A DNA stretch of 64,000 nucleotides from JAJCYL01 sp963664285 (GCA_963664285.2 CAXXNX010000055.1:1-64000), one strand, 5' to 3'. Counted from the first letter of the stretch, positions 19,869 through 29,223 are shown. Translations and numbers: made by a program. The notes: generated from the sequence alone by a model not told the origin.

Positions 19869-21232
19869 TAATTAGATTACCCCTAATTGATTTATGGTTT
19901 TCTTCAGATGAGAGGTTGTTAATACAATATGGGTCATCGGGTAAATAGAAAAGTTATTCAACCGGTCTTTTACCAAACGACCAATCCCAGTAAAATTTGG
20001 TTTCAGCATTATGCCGTGACTTTAAGATTTCTGTCTTTGTAGGACCCCCATCAACTGTGGAATATCCACACTCAGGATTACCTGCAGGCCATAAATCGGG
20101 GCGGTAATTTCGCAAGTACATCCAGCCGTTTTGTACAATTCCCCTTATTGGATAACCATAATCGTTGGGTCGTCCCACATCGTGACGCTCCTTTCCAATT
20201 AATACATAATCCCTGAAATCCTTGTTTTCTCCTTTCAAAAACGGGAGCAGGCTTGTTCCGGGAGTCACCTGCATTCCACTTTGTTCCCATTTTATTCCTA
20301 CAGACTCGAAAAAGGTAGGAGCAACATCAATAAGGCTGACGTATTCTTTAACCTCACGCCCCGGGTTTTTGATATTTTTACCCCACATCATGGCCAGCGG
20401 AATATGGTTTGAATAGTCGTATTCATCGCTTTTTGCTCTGGGAAATGGCATCCCGTGATCGGAAGTAACAATGACTATAGTATTGTCTAATTCTCCTTTA
20501 CTTTCAAGAAAGTCTAATATTTTGGTAACATGAGAATCAAAATACTCAATCTCCAAAGCATAGTCCAGCATATCTGTTCGCACGATATCATTATCTGGAA
20601 AGAACGCAGGCACTTCTTCAATATCAGATAACTTTTTACCCGCTTTTAATGAAGAGCCATACTCATAAGTGCGATGCGGTTCACGCCCACCATACCAAAA
20701 ATAGAAGGGTTGGCCATCCGGCTTATTCTTAAAGAAATCGATAAAATTTTCTGAATAGTCAACCTTGGCGATACCTGTAGTAGGTGGGTCAAGAACTTTA
20801 GAATCCCATCGCTTGCCAGATAGTTCTCTCTCCTTACCATCAACCTCTCCTGGATTACCGGGTCCCCAACCTTTGCCTGTATACCCTGTAAAAAATCCAA
20901 AATCTTTAAGTGCCTCGGGATATGTTTTAAACTCGGCAGGGAAATTGTTAAAATGGTTGGCTGCTTCTTTCAGTTGCCAGGAATTTCTGGCCGTAAGCAA
21001 ACAAGCTCTCGAAGGGGAGCACTTTGCATTGGGTGTATAGGCATTAGAAAATCTAATCCCCTCACTTGCCACACGGTCAAAAGCTGGGGTTTCAACCCAT
21101 GGGTATTCGTTGCCCATGTGACCTGCATCGTCAGCAATACATATTAAAATGTTGGGAGTAGTTATAACATCTCCATCATTGCACCCAATAATAAAGATTA
21201 CCAGAATGAGAATTGCGATATTTTTTATCATT

Positions 21233-21828
21233 TTATTCATTTATCCCATCAGAAAAATTTTTCTCGATATCAGATGCATTTATCCATGTTGGAACTAATT
21301 TTTCATTTTTAACTACAATTCGATTATATGCATCTTTATATTTCAGATTGGACGATACGTAATTCTGAAAAACATCACCTTTGCCGATCATTCTAAGGTC
21401 GGCTTCTTTCGTCAGTTCACTTTCCATTTCCCCTCTCAATATTATCGCAATATTTTGGTGTTCAGCATCATATATCCATGCTGTCTCATTACTTCCATTA
21501 TAAGCGGCGTTGTCCGATCAGGTGGCATTTTCATGAACCCCATTATGCCGCTATTATGTCCGTACAAGCCTGTTACTAATATTCCTCTGCTCGGAGTACA
21601 AATAGAATTATTTACATAGACATGATTAAACATCAGGCCCTCGGATGCAAAATTGTCAATATTGGGAGAGATATCTTCAACTTTACCTCCATAGCAGCCC
21701 AAGGATTGCTTATCTAAATCATCGGCGGTAAAAAGCAGAATATTGAGCGGCTTCTTATCCTGTGCGCAAACCTCAAAAACCGAAAGTAAGGCAAATGCAA
21801 AAATTAAAATTAGAGTCACCCTTTTCAT
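21233..21828 (-). pseudogene. Sulfatase 2, large internal deletion
   Basis: The N-terminal 120 residues are present. A signal peptide ends near VCAQ, the metal site is FTADDLD, and the formylglycine motif CTPSRGILVTGL has Cys77. The frame then ends at a stop at 21442. The last ~60 residues of a sulfatase (ELTKEADLRMIGKGDVFQNY and onward) follow in another frame to 21233. A normal member has about 450-500 residues, so roughly 300 codons are missing between HGYM and RGEMES. The tail resembles that of sulfatase 1. No activity is expected. Confidence 0.85.
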
Positions 21829-21839
21829 TAGTCTAAAAT

Positions 21840-23706
21840 CTATTTACGAGTTACATAAGCATAATAAGCACCTATAATTCCCTGATCTTTTATTTTAAAG
21901 AAAGTGTGTAAATAAATAGGTCCCGGTTTTAGGTGTACATCAAACGAAATCGCCTTATCCTCAGGAGTAACTTCTTTTGTTAATCCCTCGAAACCATAGG
22001 GGGTTTTCTCTGAAATAGAGCGTAGTTCCATTCCTCCAATGTAGATACTAGCAGAAACTATAGGTAAAGCTATTCCTCCAATATTTCCGTTCCTGTCAAT
22101 CATTGTACACTTTCCGGCAATCGGAGAATCCGTTTCTTTGGGCCAACGACGTAGTTCAATTTCATAGTCTCCTTCTTGTGCCACATCCAAACACCAGTAG
22201 CTATTTTTTCGTTCTCCTCGGCTAATCTGGGGTTGTTGATCAATAAATACATCCAACCAATCACAAGCAGTTAAAATACTTGGACTTTCGTTTTCGGTCC
22301 CTATAACAATTTTTTGTGGCTCATTAACATCATCTTTTACTTCGTCCCACCAGATATCAAGCTGGTTTTCCATTTTTTCTACTACCTGCAGATTTTGCAT
22401 ATACACATTTTCCTTTTGCAATGGGTCTACATTTAAGTTATAAAGTTCACGAGACTCCAGCAAACGCCATCCTTTCCAAAGCACGGCAGCACCTTCTTTT
22501 CTTATAACTGTTTGGCCATGAGGGGCAGGATAGTTAATGAAATTAGGCATCCTACTTGTAATTCATTATTAGCATTCTGTCTTCAGCAATTTGTTCTTCA
22601 CCCCGTAATACAGGAGCTAAACTCATTCCATCGAAGGGTATTGGAGTAGGCTTATTTAAGCCACAAAGGTCAACAAGCGTTGGAAGAATATCCTGAACCT
22701 GAGACAATCCTGAAACTTCATTCCCAATACTTTGAAAATCACCTTTTGGCCAGCTAATGAAACAGGGAACCCTATGTCCTCCATCCCAAAGTTCAGTTTT
22801 CATTCCCCGCATGCCGGCATTAAAATACCGAATGCCCATTATGCTTCCATTGTCTGTTAGAAAAACAACTATTGTATTGTCCCTAATACCTTTTTCATCA
22901 AGGAAATCGAGTAAACTGCCCACATTGGTATCAATATTCCGAATCATAGCCAGGTAACTAACCAATCGTTTTTTTAATTCCTCATTCTTACCAGGAAATG
23001 TTGATTTATCATATAACTCTTCCAATGCTTTTATATCTTCTTCTTTTGCATTAAAAGGTCCGTGAGGAGTATTGGTGGGGATATATGCAAAAAATGGTTT
23101 TTTCTCTTCTATTGAGTTTTCTATAAATTTTTTCGCCTCTCCGAAGAAAACATCGGTACAATAACCATCAAATTTCTGATATTCCCCATTGTGCCAGTAG
23201 GTATCGTCAAAATAGTCATTGCCCCAATAGTCGGAAACAGAACCAATATGCGACGATGAAAACCACACTGACTCTGCAAAACCTCTATCTTGCGGCCGGT
23301 AAGGATAGTTCGCTCCAAGATGCCATTTTCCAAAAACGCCTGTGCTATAGCCGTTGGCCATAAAAATGTTTCCCATTGTAGGCAGTTCAGGCTTTAAAAA
23401 CGCCCGTCCACTGCTAACATTTACCAATCCGTTTGCAGCAGCGTCCATGCCGGTCATTAACTGTCCACGGGTCGGTGCACACATGGGAGCGGCATGAAAA
23501 TTACCAAACCGAACGCTGCTTTCAGCAAACCTGTCCAAATTTGGCGTTTTTAGAATTGGATTGCCATGAATAGACAGCTCAAGATACCCTTGATCATCTG
23601 TCATTATGACAATAACATTTGGCCTGGTATTTAAATCAGTACTTGCATAAGAATTTAAACCGAACAAAATTATGCAAATAATTACACATTTCTGTTTCAA
23701 TAACAT
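21840..23706 (-). pseudogene. Sulfatase 3 (arylsulfatase type), single frameshift
   Basis: The N-part (22552-23706, 384 codons) has a signal peptide, metal ligands in MTDDQGY, formylglycine motif CAPTRGQLMTG with Cys76, FGKWHLG and FLTDNGS. The C-part (21840-22550) holds the conserved C-terminal sulfatase segments LWKGWRLLESRELYNLNVDP and a beta-rich tail. A single extra A at about 22558 (TACAAGTAGG) splits the gene; removing it joins IMNY to SRMPNFIN. The full product would be about 620 residues and periplasmic. This is the best preserved sulfatase here and could be intact if the base is an assembly error. Confidence 0.88.
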
Positions 23707-23804
23707 GATAGTCTTATTTAAATGGTTCTACTTAAAATGGTTCTTCGACAAACCTACGGAAACGGCAGTTCAGCAAGCTTTCTCGAAGAGGTATAAAATT
23801 AGTA

Positions 23805-23924
23805 CTATCGGCGATTCAATTTAGGCATTGACTTTCGCAATTCTTTCATCACCGGTTCATATTCCGTTTGTGAGGCCAGATTGGTCCACTCATTGGGATC
23901 CTGGGTGTGATCATAAAGCTCATT
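23805..23924 (-). pseudogene. Sulfatase 4, C-terminal fragment
   Basis: The last 39 codons of a choline/iduronate-sulfatase-like protein: ELYDHTQDPNEWTNLASQTE, then a charged tail ending NRR and a stop at 23805-23807. The rest is gone. The sequence upstream (plus-strand right side) is unrelated and leads into the group II intron. It lies 100 bases from the start of sulfatase 3, so the original operon had at least four sulfatases. Confidence 0.8.
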
Positions 23925-24097
23925 CTAGTATTAATGGAGGACATTGACTGGTTTGTAAAACATATGTCAAGGATTTCCACACGATATGTCTTTCAAATGT
24001 TTCTAGGTGCTGCAAACTCTGCAACTCATATTCACACGGCCATCAACGATAATTTATTTTTTCACGGGAATGGCAGAAACACCGCCAAGACCCTCAT
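23925..24097. other. Short exon-side stretch before the group II intron
   Basis: No gene is recognised. One frame on the plus strand reads MEDIDWFVKHMSRI and on into the intron, which I regard as uninformative. It is the 5' exon side of the intron. Confidence 0.35.
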
Positions 24098-24221
24098 GTG
24101 CGGGAGTCGTGTCCCGAAACATTAGCAAGTCGCAAGCTTGTATGCCGTGAGGCATGAAGTGAAGGAAGCGAGACTGCAAAATCCGGTTCCAACGAACAGG
24201 AACTGAATAAGAGGCTAGTTA

Positions 24222-24309
24222 GTGTCTCTCCTTATGGGATCTTTCATTTTTTCAACGATACAGGAACTCATAGAAAGAAAATGAATAAGGGCTGTTTTCT
24301 TAGAGACAC
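24222..24309. mobile_element. MITE-like element, copy 2 (88 bp, internally deleted)
   Basis: Ends GTGTCTC and GAGACAC, flanked by TAGTTA at 24216-24221 and 24310-24315. The interior aligns in pieces with copy 1 (AACTCATAGAAAGAAAATGA, then GGGCTGTTTTCTTAG). Without it the intron sequence reads GAGGCTAGTTAAGCCGG, the expected domain I text. Confidence 0.75.
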
Positions 24310-24696
24310 TAGTTAAGCCGGATGAGGTAGCACATCATACCGACGTCCGAAGAATACCAAAAGGCTTAGCTGGTAGATTCAGTGGATATTGGGTGAAGGA
24401 ATGTGTTCTTACCTGGGGGGGGGTCTCTGCAACCACGAGATGGTTAAGCAGAGAAGTCAGCAGAGGCCATAGTAGTCAACAGGGCTTGAGCCCCGAAAAA
24501 GATCGGGGAGTTCTCACGAGTTGATGAAGGGCTGAATGTTAAGTTGTTTGAAATTAGATAGGAGCGTTTCGGTTCGATTGCATTGAGACTGGGAGTAGCC
24601 CTACCGAAAATTAAAACAAAGCTATGGTTGGTGTAAAGAGCGATAATAGTATGATTAACGAACCGCCGTATACGCGAACCGTACGATTTCTATGGT

Positions 24697-25704
24697 TCAA
24701 ACAAGGGCAGCCATATAATTTTTTTTATACTTTCTGTTTTGATGAACACAAGCAAAAACCCGATGAATTAGTTTGTTTCGTACCGTATTAATAACAGTCA
24801 TTTTATTTTTTCCTTCTTCAACTTTTCTTTCATAGTAAGCTTTTAAATCATTGTTGTAAACAATAGCTACCAGAGCTGCCATATGCAATAATGTTTTCAT
24901 CTTTTTATTAGCCATATGTGACACCCTTGCCTTTCCTTTGAAGAGGCCAGATTCTTTAGTAAATGGCACCACACCAGAATAGCAAGCAAACTTTTTGGGG
25001 TCGTTAATATTTTTGAACTCATTGGTTGTAATGATCATTTGAACTGCCGTCTCTTTACCAATACCTTGTACAGAGGTAATCAAGCCAAATAAACGAGATA
25101 GCTCCTGATCCTTTCGAATGATTTCACTGATGTTCTTTTCAACCTTCCCTATATCAGCTTCAATAGAATTTAAAGATCGCTGGCATAGCTTTTTAGATTG
25201 AGTAACCGAGGAATTTTCAACAAACCCTTTTAGTTCTTTCAAGGGAGTTGTCAACATTTTTTTCATAATAATCAATCGACTTCTTAAAGTTGTCAGATTG
25301 GCTAATTTATTTATTTCCTCTCTTTTTGGTTTCCAAAGCCTTGCATCCTCCTTGTTTTTAAAAGCATATTCTCCTATTCGAATAGCATCCATTTTATCGC
25401 TCTTCCCCCTGATATTGCCCAAAGAAGATTTGATTTGAGAGGCTGCTTCTAACCAGATATTTCCTTTCTTCTTGTACAAGTACATAAGCAATGGATTGTT
25501 GTAAATTCCAGTGTGTTCCATGCAGAAGATAGCGTTAGATAGATCAAAGCCTACTATCTTCTTTAGTTCTTTGATAAATTGACTGATCTCTCCTTGATTG
25601 TTAGCAATTTCCTTATGATACAAAAGCAATTCTTGTCATTGTAAACGGCCAGATCCAACTCATTTTTTGATACATCAACACCAACGAAATAGGTAAATTC
25701 CATA
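24697..25704 (-). pseudogene. IS110 transposase (DEDD), frameshifted near its N-terminus
   Basis: From the ATG at 25704 the first codons read MEFTYFVGVDVSKNELDLAV, with the first catalytic Asp of the RuvC-like DEDD domain. A one-base shift near 25632 then joins to a 310-codon frame. That frame contains MEHTGIY (Glu), KSDKMDAIRIGEYA (Asp-Asp) and the C-terminal Transposase_20 part with SVQGIGKETA and CYSGVVPFTKESG. A complete protein would be about 335 residues. If the indel is real, translation from an internal Met would lack the first catalytic Asp, so the copy is probably inactive. Confidence 0.88.
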
Positions 25705-25739
25705 ATCATACATTTATTTTTATAGTTAACTAATTAAGA

Positions 25740-26141
25740 CTAACTGTTTTAAACACAATCAACACCTTACTAATGGGGCTCTATCCCTAATTTCTATTTG
25801 ATGCATTGTTTAAAACACACGGTAAAGGATTTAATCGTACGATAGGTCAGTAGCCCGGCACAGTGGATAAATCGCCTTTACCGTGGTTAGCATATCCACA
25901 TTTGTGGATAAGTTCAAAAAGAAAAAAGAAGCAAAAAAGAAAATTTAACTGTTTTACACAATCAACACCTTACTAATGGGGCTCTATCCCTAAATTTGAT
26001 GCATTGTTTAAAACACACGGTAAAGGATTTAATCGTACGATAGGTCAGTAGCCCGGCACAGTGGATATCGCCTTTACCGTGGTTGCATATCCACATTTGT
26101 GGATAAGTTTAAAAGAAAAAAGAAGCAAAAAGAAAATTTTA
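25740..26141 (-). ncRNA. Tandemly duplicated candidate bridge-RNA segment of the IS110
   Basis: Two direct repeats of about 200 bp (25740-25945 and 25947-26141) lie just upstream of the transposase. They are alike except for small indels. Each contains, on the minus strand, a short hairpin TATCCACA-AA-TGTGGATA and then an 11-bp stem CACGGTAAAGG / CCTTTACCGTG enclosing a ~44-base loop. IS110-group elements are known to encode a bridge RNA in the leader upstream of the transposase, with a 5' hairpin followed by guide loops. Position and shape fit; the function is inferred. Confidence 0.55.
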
Positions 26142-26268
26142 TAATAGTAATGGTGTCTCTAAATAATAACATTCTGCTAATCTAAAGGGTACGGTGGTGT
26201 GAGAGCCTCAACGTGATGGGTTTATAGCCCGTCACGTCGGGCTACTCGATTGGCTGTAGGTATTATTC

Positions 26269-26868
26269 TTATTCATTTTCAAGGTCCTCAAGCAAACTGT
26301 ACCGCCTATTTACCAACGCTGACCGTTTTGGTCCAACTGGTTCATTTTTTAATTTTGTTTCTATTTCGATGAACTCATTAGCGCATTTGTAGAATTTTTC
26401 ACTTGTCACAAATTTCTCAAGCCAGTCAGTAAAGTCCGCCAGTTCTTCCTGATCTTTCGAATAGTCGAAGTGATCTGTCAAACTTGAAAGCTCCCAACTT
26501 GAACTCTCCGATTTGTCAAAGTCAAGCAACTCCTTGTCCAGGTATCTGTCGAAGATGTAAGTGTTTGAAAAAAAAGTCTCTATGGCTTTATGCTCAGCGT
26601 GTTTTATTCTTTTAGTTTTGAATAGTGTCACTGTCCACTCGAAAAGGAAGGTCGGAAAACCTGAGTCGTCCGGAAAGTTTTTATTGAACCAATTAAAATA
26701 CCTTAATGCTCCGGAATAGTCTTGAAGTTTAAGGTACAATTCAGGTGGTAAATAACGAAGTCCGCGGCTGTCATCATAAAATCTACCCCACCGTTTTTTG
26801 TCAGTTGCAAGGGCATGTTTAATCCTTGTGATTTTGTCTTTTATCCGATCAACTTGTTTCGGGGTCAT
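26269..26868 (-). CDS. Hypothetical protein, TPR-like helical
   Basis: The 199-residue protein is rich in charged and aromatic residues and predicted helical, without signal peptide or membrane segments. Segments such as YLPPELYLKLQDYSGALRYF followed by NWFNKNFPDDSGFPTFLFEW suggest one or two degenerate tetratricopeptide-like units. I recall similar hypothetical proteins in Bacteroidota, but no function is known. Its ATG overlaps the stop codon of an upstream recombinase remnant (ATGA), and the 3' end lies 20 bases from the group II intron. No lesion is visible. Confidence 0.6.
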   Translation of the reverse strand: MTPKQVDRIKDKITRIKHALATDKKRWGRFYDDSRGLRYLPPELYLKLQDYSGALRYFNWFNKNFPDDSGFPTFLFEWTVTLFKTKRIKHAEHKAIETFFSNTYIFDRYLDKELLDFDKSESSSWELSSLTDHFDYSKDQEELADFTDWLEKFVTSEKFYKCANEFIEIETKLKNEPVGPKRSALVNRRYSLLEDLENE

Positions 26869-27047
26869 ATTTTCTGGTATTGTTCAATTACAGCCAACAA
26901 TTGGCTAAAATAAGGTGTTTTATTCACACTGTACTTTTCCCATATCCAATGGATTAATGATTTCTTGAAGCATGTATTTGCTACATGTGTATAGATTTCA
27001 GTGGTCTTAGACGAACTATGACCAAGTATATTGGGAGCTCTTGCATA
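26865..27047 (-). pseudogene. Tyrosine recombinase C-terminal fragment
   Basis: The remaining 60 codons read LGHSSSKTTEIYTHVANTCF, the conserved box of tyrosine recombinases with the catalytic His (LGH) and nucleophile Tyr (IYTHV). A short non-conserved tail follows to the stop at 26865. The catalytic Arg region and the N-terminal core-binding domain are missing. The upstream boundary runs into a dispersed repeat. It is probably a relic of an integron- or transposon-type integrase. Confidence 0.75.
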
Positions 27048-27104
27048 CGCGCCATAGTAATGTTATTAAGTAGCTGTGTGTCTTTTAATAAGACAGCTAT
27101 CTAT

Positions 27105-27230
27105 CCTTACACAGGGTACCCGAAAACTTCACTTAGGGGTCGGCTAAAATTCTTAAATGGTATCTAAGGTCATCTGAGCTACTAAGGTGTCACCCTGAAG
27201 CATTCTCAATGTTTAACTGACTCGACCCGC
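27105..27230. repeat. Dispersed repeat, copy at 27.1 kb
   Basis: Shares CACCCTGAAGCATTCTCAAT and GTTTAACTGACTCGAC with 30.2 kb and 43.35 kb, and CTAAAATTCTTAAA-GGTAT with 15.84 kb. On the minus strand the GTTTAACTGACTCGA part encodes the end of a protein tail seen in the other copies (ESVKH, stop). Confidence 0.6.
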
Positions 27231-27314
27231 GTTCATTCGAACCCATCCTGTTCCTTGGGAATCCGTATGATTGCTTGCAAATTAATAGAACCCTGAAGAA
27301 ATTAGGAAAAATCA

Positions 27315-27346
27315 CCCCGCCAAGTTTTACCAAGGCGGGGCTTTTT
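27315..27346 (+). terminator. Rho-independent terminator
   Basis: Stem CCCCGCC (27315-27321) / GGCGGGG (27334-27340) followed by CTTTTT. The opposite strand has TGATTTTT after the stem, so it may act in both directions. Confidence 0.75.
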
Positions 27347-27622
27347 CCCTCTGTTGCTTATAAACTTTGTTCATCATAAAACAAACCTATCAACTACTAT
27401 GTAAACAATTGATGAACTCCATTTTTGCAAATGGTTAAGTCTATACAGAACTGAGATCACTACACTGGTTGGAAATCTCAAACCTGTGTTGCTCACTGAA
27501 CTTACGGATATAAAGGTAAAAAAAAGCTGGCACAACTTTGCGATGATTCGGTGTATATAATCTATACATTTTGCATAACATATATATTTTTCTTAATTTA
27601 GCTTGAAATTAAATTAGCAATT

Positions 27623-28764
27623 TGTAAGTTCAAGTAATAAGTGCAATTTTCCTTTGTAGCACTTGCTTTGCGTTTAGGTAATTAAATTTTCTAACAGGGC
27701 GTTCATTGATTTTGTTTTCAACAACTTTGATTTGCTCCTCTGTAACAAATCTAATATCTGTTTTCTTAGGATAAAACCTTCTGATTACCCCAATCCTATT
27801 TTCAACTGTCCCTTTATCCTGACTAGTATAGGGACGAGTGAAATAGGCATCCACATCAAGGGATTGAGCAATCAACTCATGTTTAGAAAATGCCATATCA
27901 TTATCAAAAGTGAGTGTTTCCAGTTTGTGTTTATCCTGAGAGAGTTCCTCCACAATAGCTTCGGCCATTTGATCGGCATTTTTACTGTGCATCTTTCTGA
28001 TTCTGGTAAAAAGACTTGCTCGGTCTGTCATCACCAACAAAGAGCCTTTGTGGTTTTTACCCATCATTAAATCGACTTCTATATCTCCCAATCGTTCCCT
28101 TTTGTTAATGATCTGGGGTCGCTGTTCAATTGATACCCTATTCGGGATAATACCTCTACGATCTTTTCTGTTTCCTCGTTTGCGCCTTCGTTTGCCATGT
28201 TTTAGATATGTGTATAGTTGTTTGTATTCTTGGTTCTCCTGGCGGTTGGTGTGCTTACATTCCCATATCCATTGGTAAATCCATTCATGCGCTAAGTGGA
28301 CATTCTCTCGTTTTCTTTCCCTGATGGCTGATCAATTCAGGACTCCATCTATCTTCTTGGAGCCGGATTAACTATCCAGTCTCCATTCATGGGTTTGGTG
28401 AAAATCACTCTTTTTGGCAATTTTGGAGCTTGATGACTCAGCCAGATAAGATTGGTCCTCCTTTGTGCATTTGCTGTTCGATAGACACCAGCTCCCCTAC
28501 CTCTTGAACCCACATTTCGCTTAAGCTCACGTGAGATCGTAGGACGGGTGAAAATGAACGATACAGGCAATCTCCTTTTGAGTAGCTCCTGTTTTCAATA
28601 ATGCTTCAATTTGATACCTTTGACTGCTCTTAAACAAATACTGAGATGTGTGTAGTTTTTTGACATTTTGCAATCCAAAGATTGCACTGCTCAGGCTTTT
28701 GAAGGATGAAAAAGCCCTTAAAAGCTTTTTCATCCTTCAATTGCACTTATTAGTTGATCTCAGC
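27623..28764 (-). mobile_element. IS30-family element, copy 2 (decayed)
   Basis: Same ends as the other IS30 copies (TGTAAGTTCAAGTAATAAGT at 27623, and GCTGAGATC reversed at 28764), flanked by ATT at 27620-27622 and 28765-28767. It is 1142 bp, about 30 bp longer than the intact copy because of several small insertions in the N-terminal part of the transposase. Confidence 0.9.
27630..28712 (-). pseudogene. IS30 transposase of copy 2, multiple frameshifts
   Basis: The C-terminal half (27630-28091: GDIEVDLMMGKNHKGSLLV and the DDE core, including TRPYTSQDKGTVENRIG) is open and matches the intact copy. The N-terminal half is scattered over three frames by insertions near 28295, 28365-28400, 28430 and 28545-28630. 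No functional protein is expected. Confidence 0.88.
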
Positions 28765-28773
28765 ATTTTATTG

Positions 28774-28846
28774 GACTGAACATATTAAATAAGGCTGAAC
28801 ATATTAAATAAGGCTGAACATATTAAATAAGGCTGAACATATTTCA
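28774..28846. repeat. Tandem repeat, 19-bp unit, about 3.7 copies
   Basis: The unit GGCTGAACATATTAAATAA is repeated without interruption (first copy GACTGAAC). It starts six bases after the IS30 target duplication. There are no spacers between units, so it is not a CRISPR array. Confidence 0.85.
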
Positions 28847-28865
28847 GCCAGCCATGCTATAAAAT

Positions 28866-28893
28866 CCACTTCTAATTTGGAGTGGGTTTTTTT
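28866..28893 (+). terminator. Rho-independent terminator
   Basis: Stem CCACTTC / GGAGTGG with a 6-base loop, followed by a run of seven T (28887-28893). No intact plus-strand gene precedes it now; it is probably left from a deleted gene. Confidence 0.6.
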
Positions 28894-28929
28894 ATGTGAT
28901 AGTTGCCAATCCCACAATTTCCCCTCATC

Positions 28930-29160
28930 CCTCCAGATATCTTTCCTAAAAGGTAGTAGAGATCATCTTAGCTATTAAGATCTTACCCTGGCCTATTCTC
29001 AATGTTTAACTGCCTCGACATGCCTTACCTCTATTATCATCTCTGTATCAACGACTGCTTCAACTCTGCTTTGCTTGGGACGGAAATATTCCAGGGTCTT
29101 TAGAAACAATTCAGCCGCCTTGTCCGGTGATGTCTCCCAAGACTGTTGTTTGTACAGGCC
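28930..29160 (-). pseudogene. C-terminal fragment of an unrecognised protein (dispersed copy at 29 kb)
   Basis: On the minus strand the sequence reads AAELFLKTLEYFRPKQSRV, then AVVDTEMIIEVRHVEAVKH and a stop near 29000, followed by the conserved post-stop block. Closely similar tails occur at about 43.36-43.48 kb (SELFLKTLEFFRPKMSRVMG) and 30.24-30.31 kb. I do not recognise the protein. No start codon or complete domain remains. Confidence 0.5.
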
Positions 29161-29223
29161 TCAAAAGCCATTCAGGAGGGAGGGGATGGCGTCCTAATGA
29201 TTGAGTGAAATACATTGTCCACA

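Larger units (their letters stand above)
18009..21240 (-). pseudogene. Sulfatase 1 (lipoprotein), in-frame stop and split by IS plus MITE
   Basis: The 428-codon N-terminal part (19954-21240) starts with a lipoprotein signal (Cys20 in IIGC). It carries the formylglycine motif CSPSRACLLTARN with Cys74, and metal ligands in IADDAGH and TSDHGMPF. At GKRPVE an in-frame TAA (19954-19956) interrupts a frame that continues LFYLPDDPYCINNLSSEE to about 19876. The true C-terminus (KMEEELKNQSDPRMSGEGD and onward) lies at 18009-18205, beyond a MITE-like and an IS5-like insertion. Such sulfatases hydrolyse sulfate esters of polysaccharides, here at the cell surface or in the periplasm. The start overlaps the end of the next sulfatase by 8 bases. 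It is probably non-functional. Confidence 0.88.
24686..26188 (-). mobile_element. IS110-family element inserted in intron domain V
   Basis: The intron sequence CGAACCGTAC is interrupted after 24685 and resumes at 26189 with GTACGGTGG. No terminal inverted repeat is seen, as expected for IS110. The element holds one DEDD transposase (minus strand) and a ~480-bp leader with a tandemly duplicated structured segment. Exact ends are uncertain by a few bases because the core GTAC is palindromic. Confidence 0.85.
24098..26250 (+). ncRNA. Group II intron, ORF-less, interrupted by a MITE-like copy and an IS110
   Basis: From GTGCGGGAG (24098) the sequence has the look of a bacterial group II intron domain I (AAGTGAAGGAAGCGAGACTG, GAATACCAAAAGGCTTAGC, AAGTCAGCAGAGGCCATAGT). 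Domain V begins at ACCGCCGTATACGCG (24662) and is completed only after the IS110, at GTACGGTGGTGTGAGAG (26189). Domain VI follows (ACGTGATGGG / CCCGTCACGT), and the 3' end is near GGGCTACTCGAT (26250). No reverse transcriptase/maturase ORF remains between domains III and V. Splicing should be abolished by the IS in the catalytic domain. The exact boundaries are approximate. Confidence 0.8.
27048..27622. other. Intergenic mosaic with dispersed repeat and AT-rich spacer
   Basis: 27105-27230 holds a copy of the dispersed repeat (GGCTAAAATTCTTAAATGGT, then CACCCTGAAGCATTCTCAAT). A terminator hairpin lies at 27315-27346. From 27350 to 27622 I see no gene. Confidence 0.5.

Noticed and set aside
23907..24125. 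72-residue ORF crossing into the group II intron
   Set aside because: It includes the conserved intron start and the text of a sulfatase fragment at its edge; no homologous domain is recognised.
26151..26180. Third MITE-like copy (GGTGTCTCTAA)
   Set aside because: Only about ten bases match one end and no opposite end is found; it lies within the IS110 sequence.
27107..27225. attC site or integron cassette near the recombinase fragment
   Set aside because: The repeat contains coding-derived sequence and lacks the paired R/L boxes of an attC site.
28774..28846. Short repeats that could suggest a CRISPR array
   Set aside because: The 19-bp units are contiguous without spacers and number under four; no cas gene is near.
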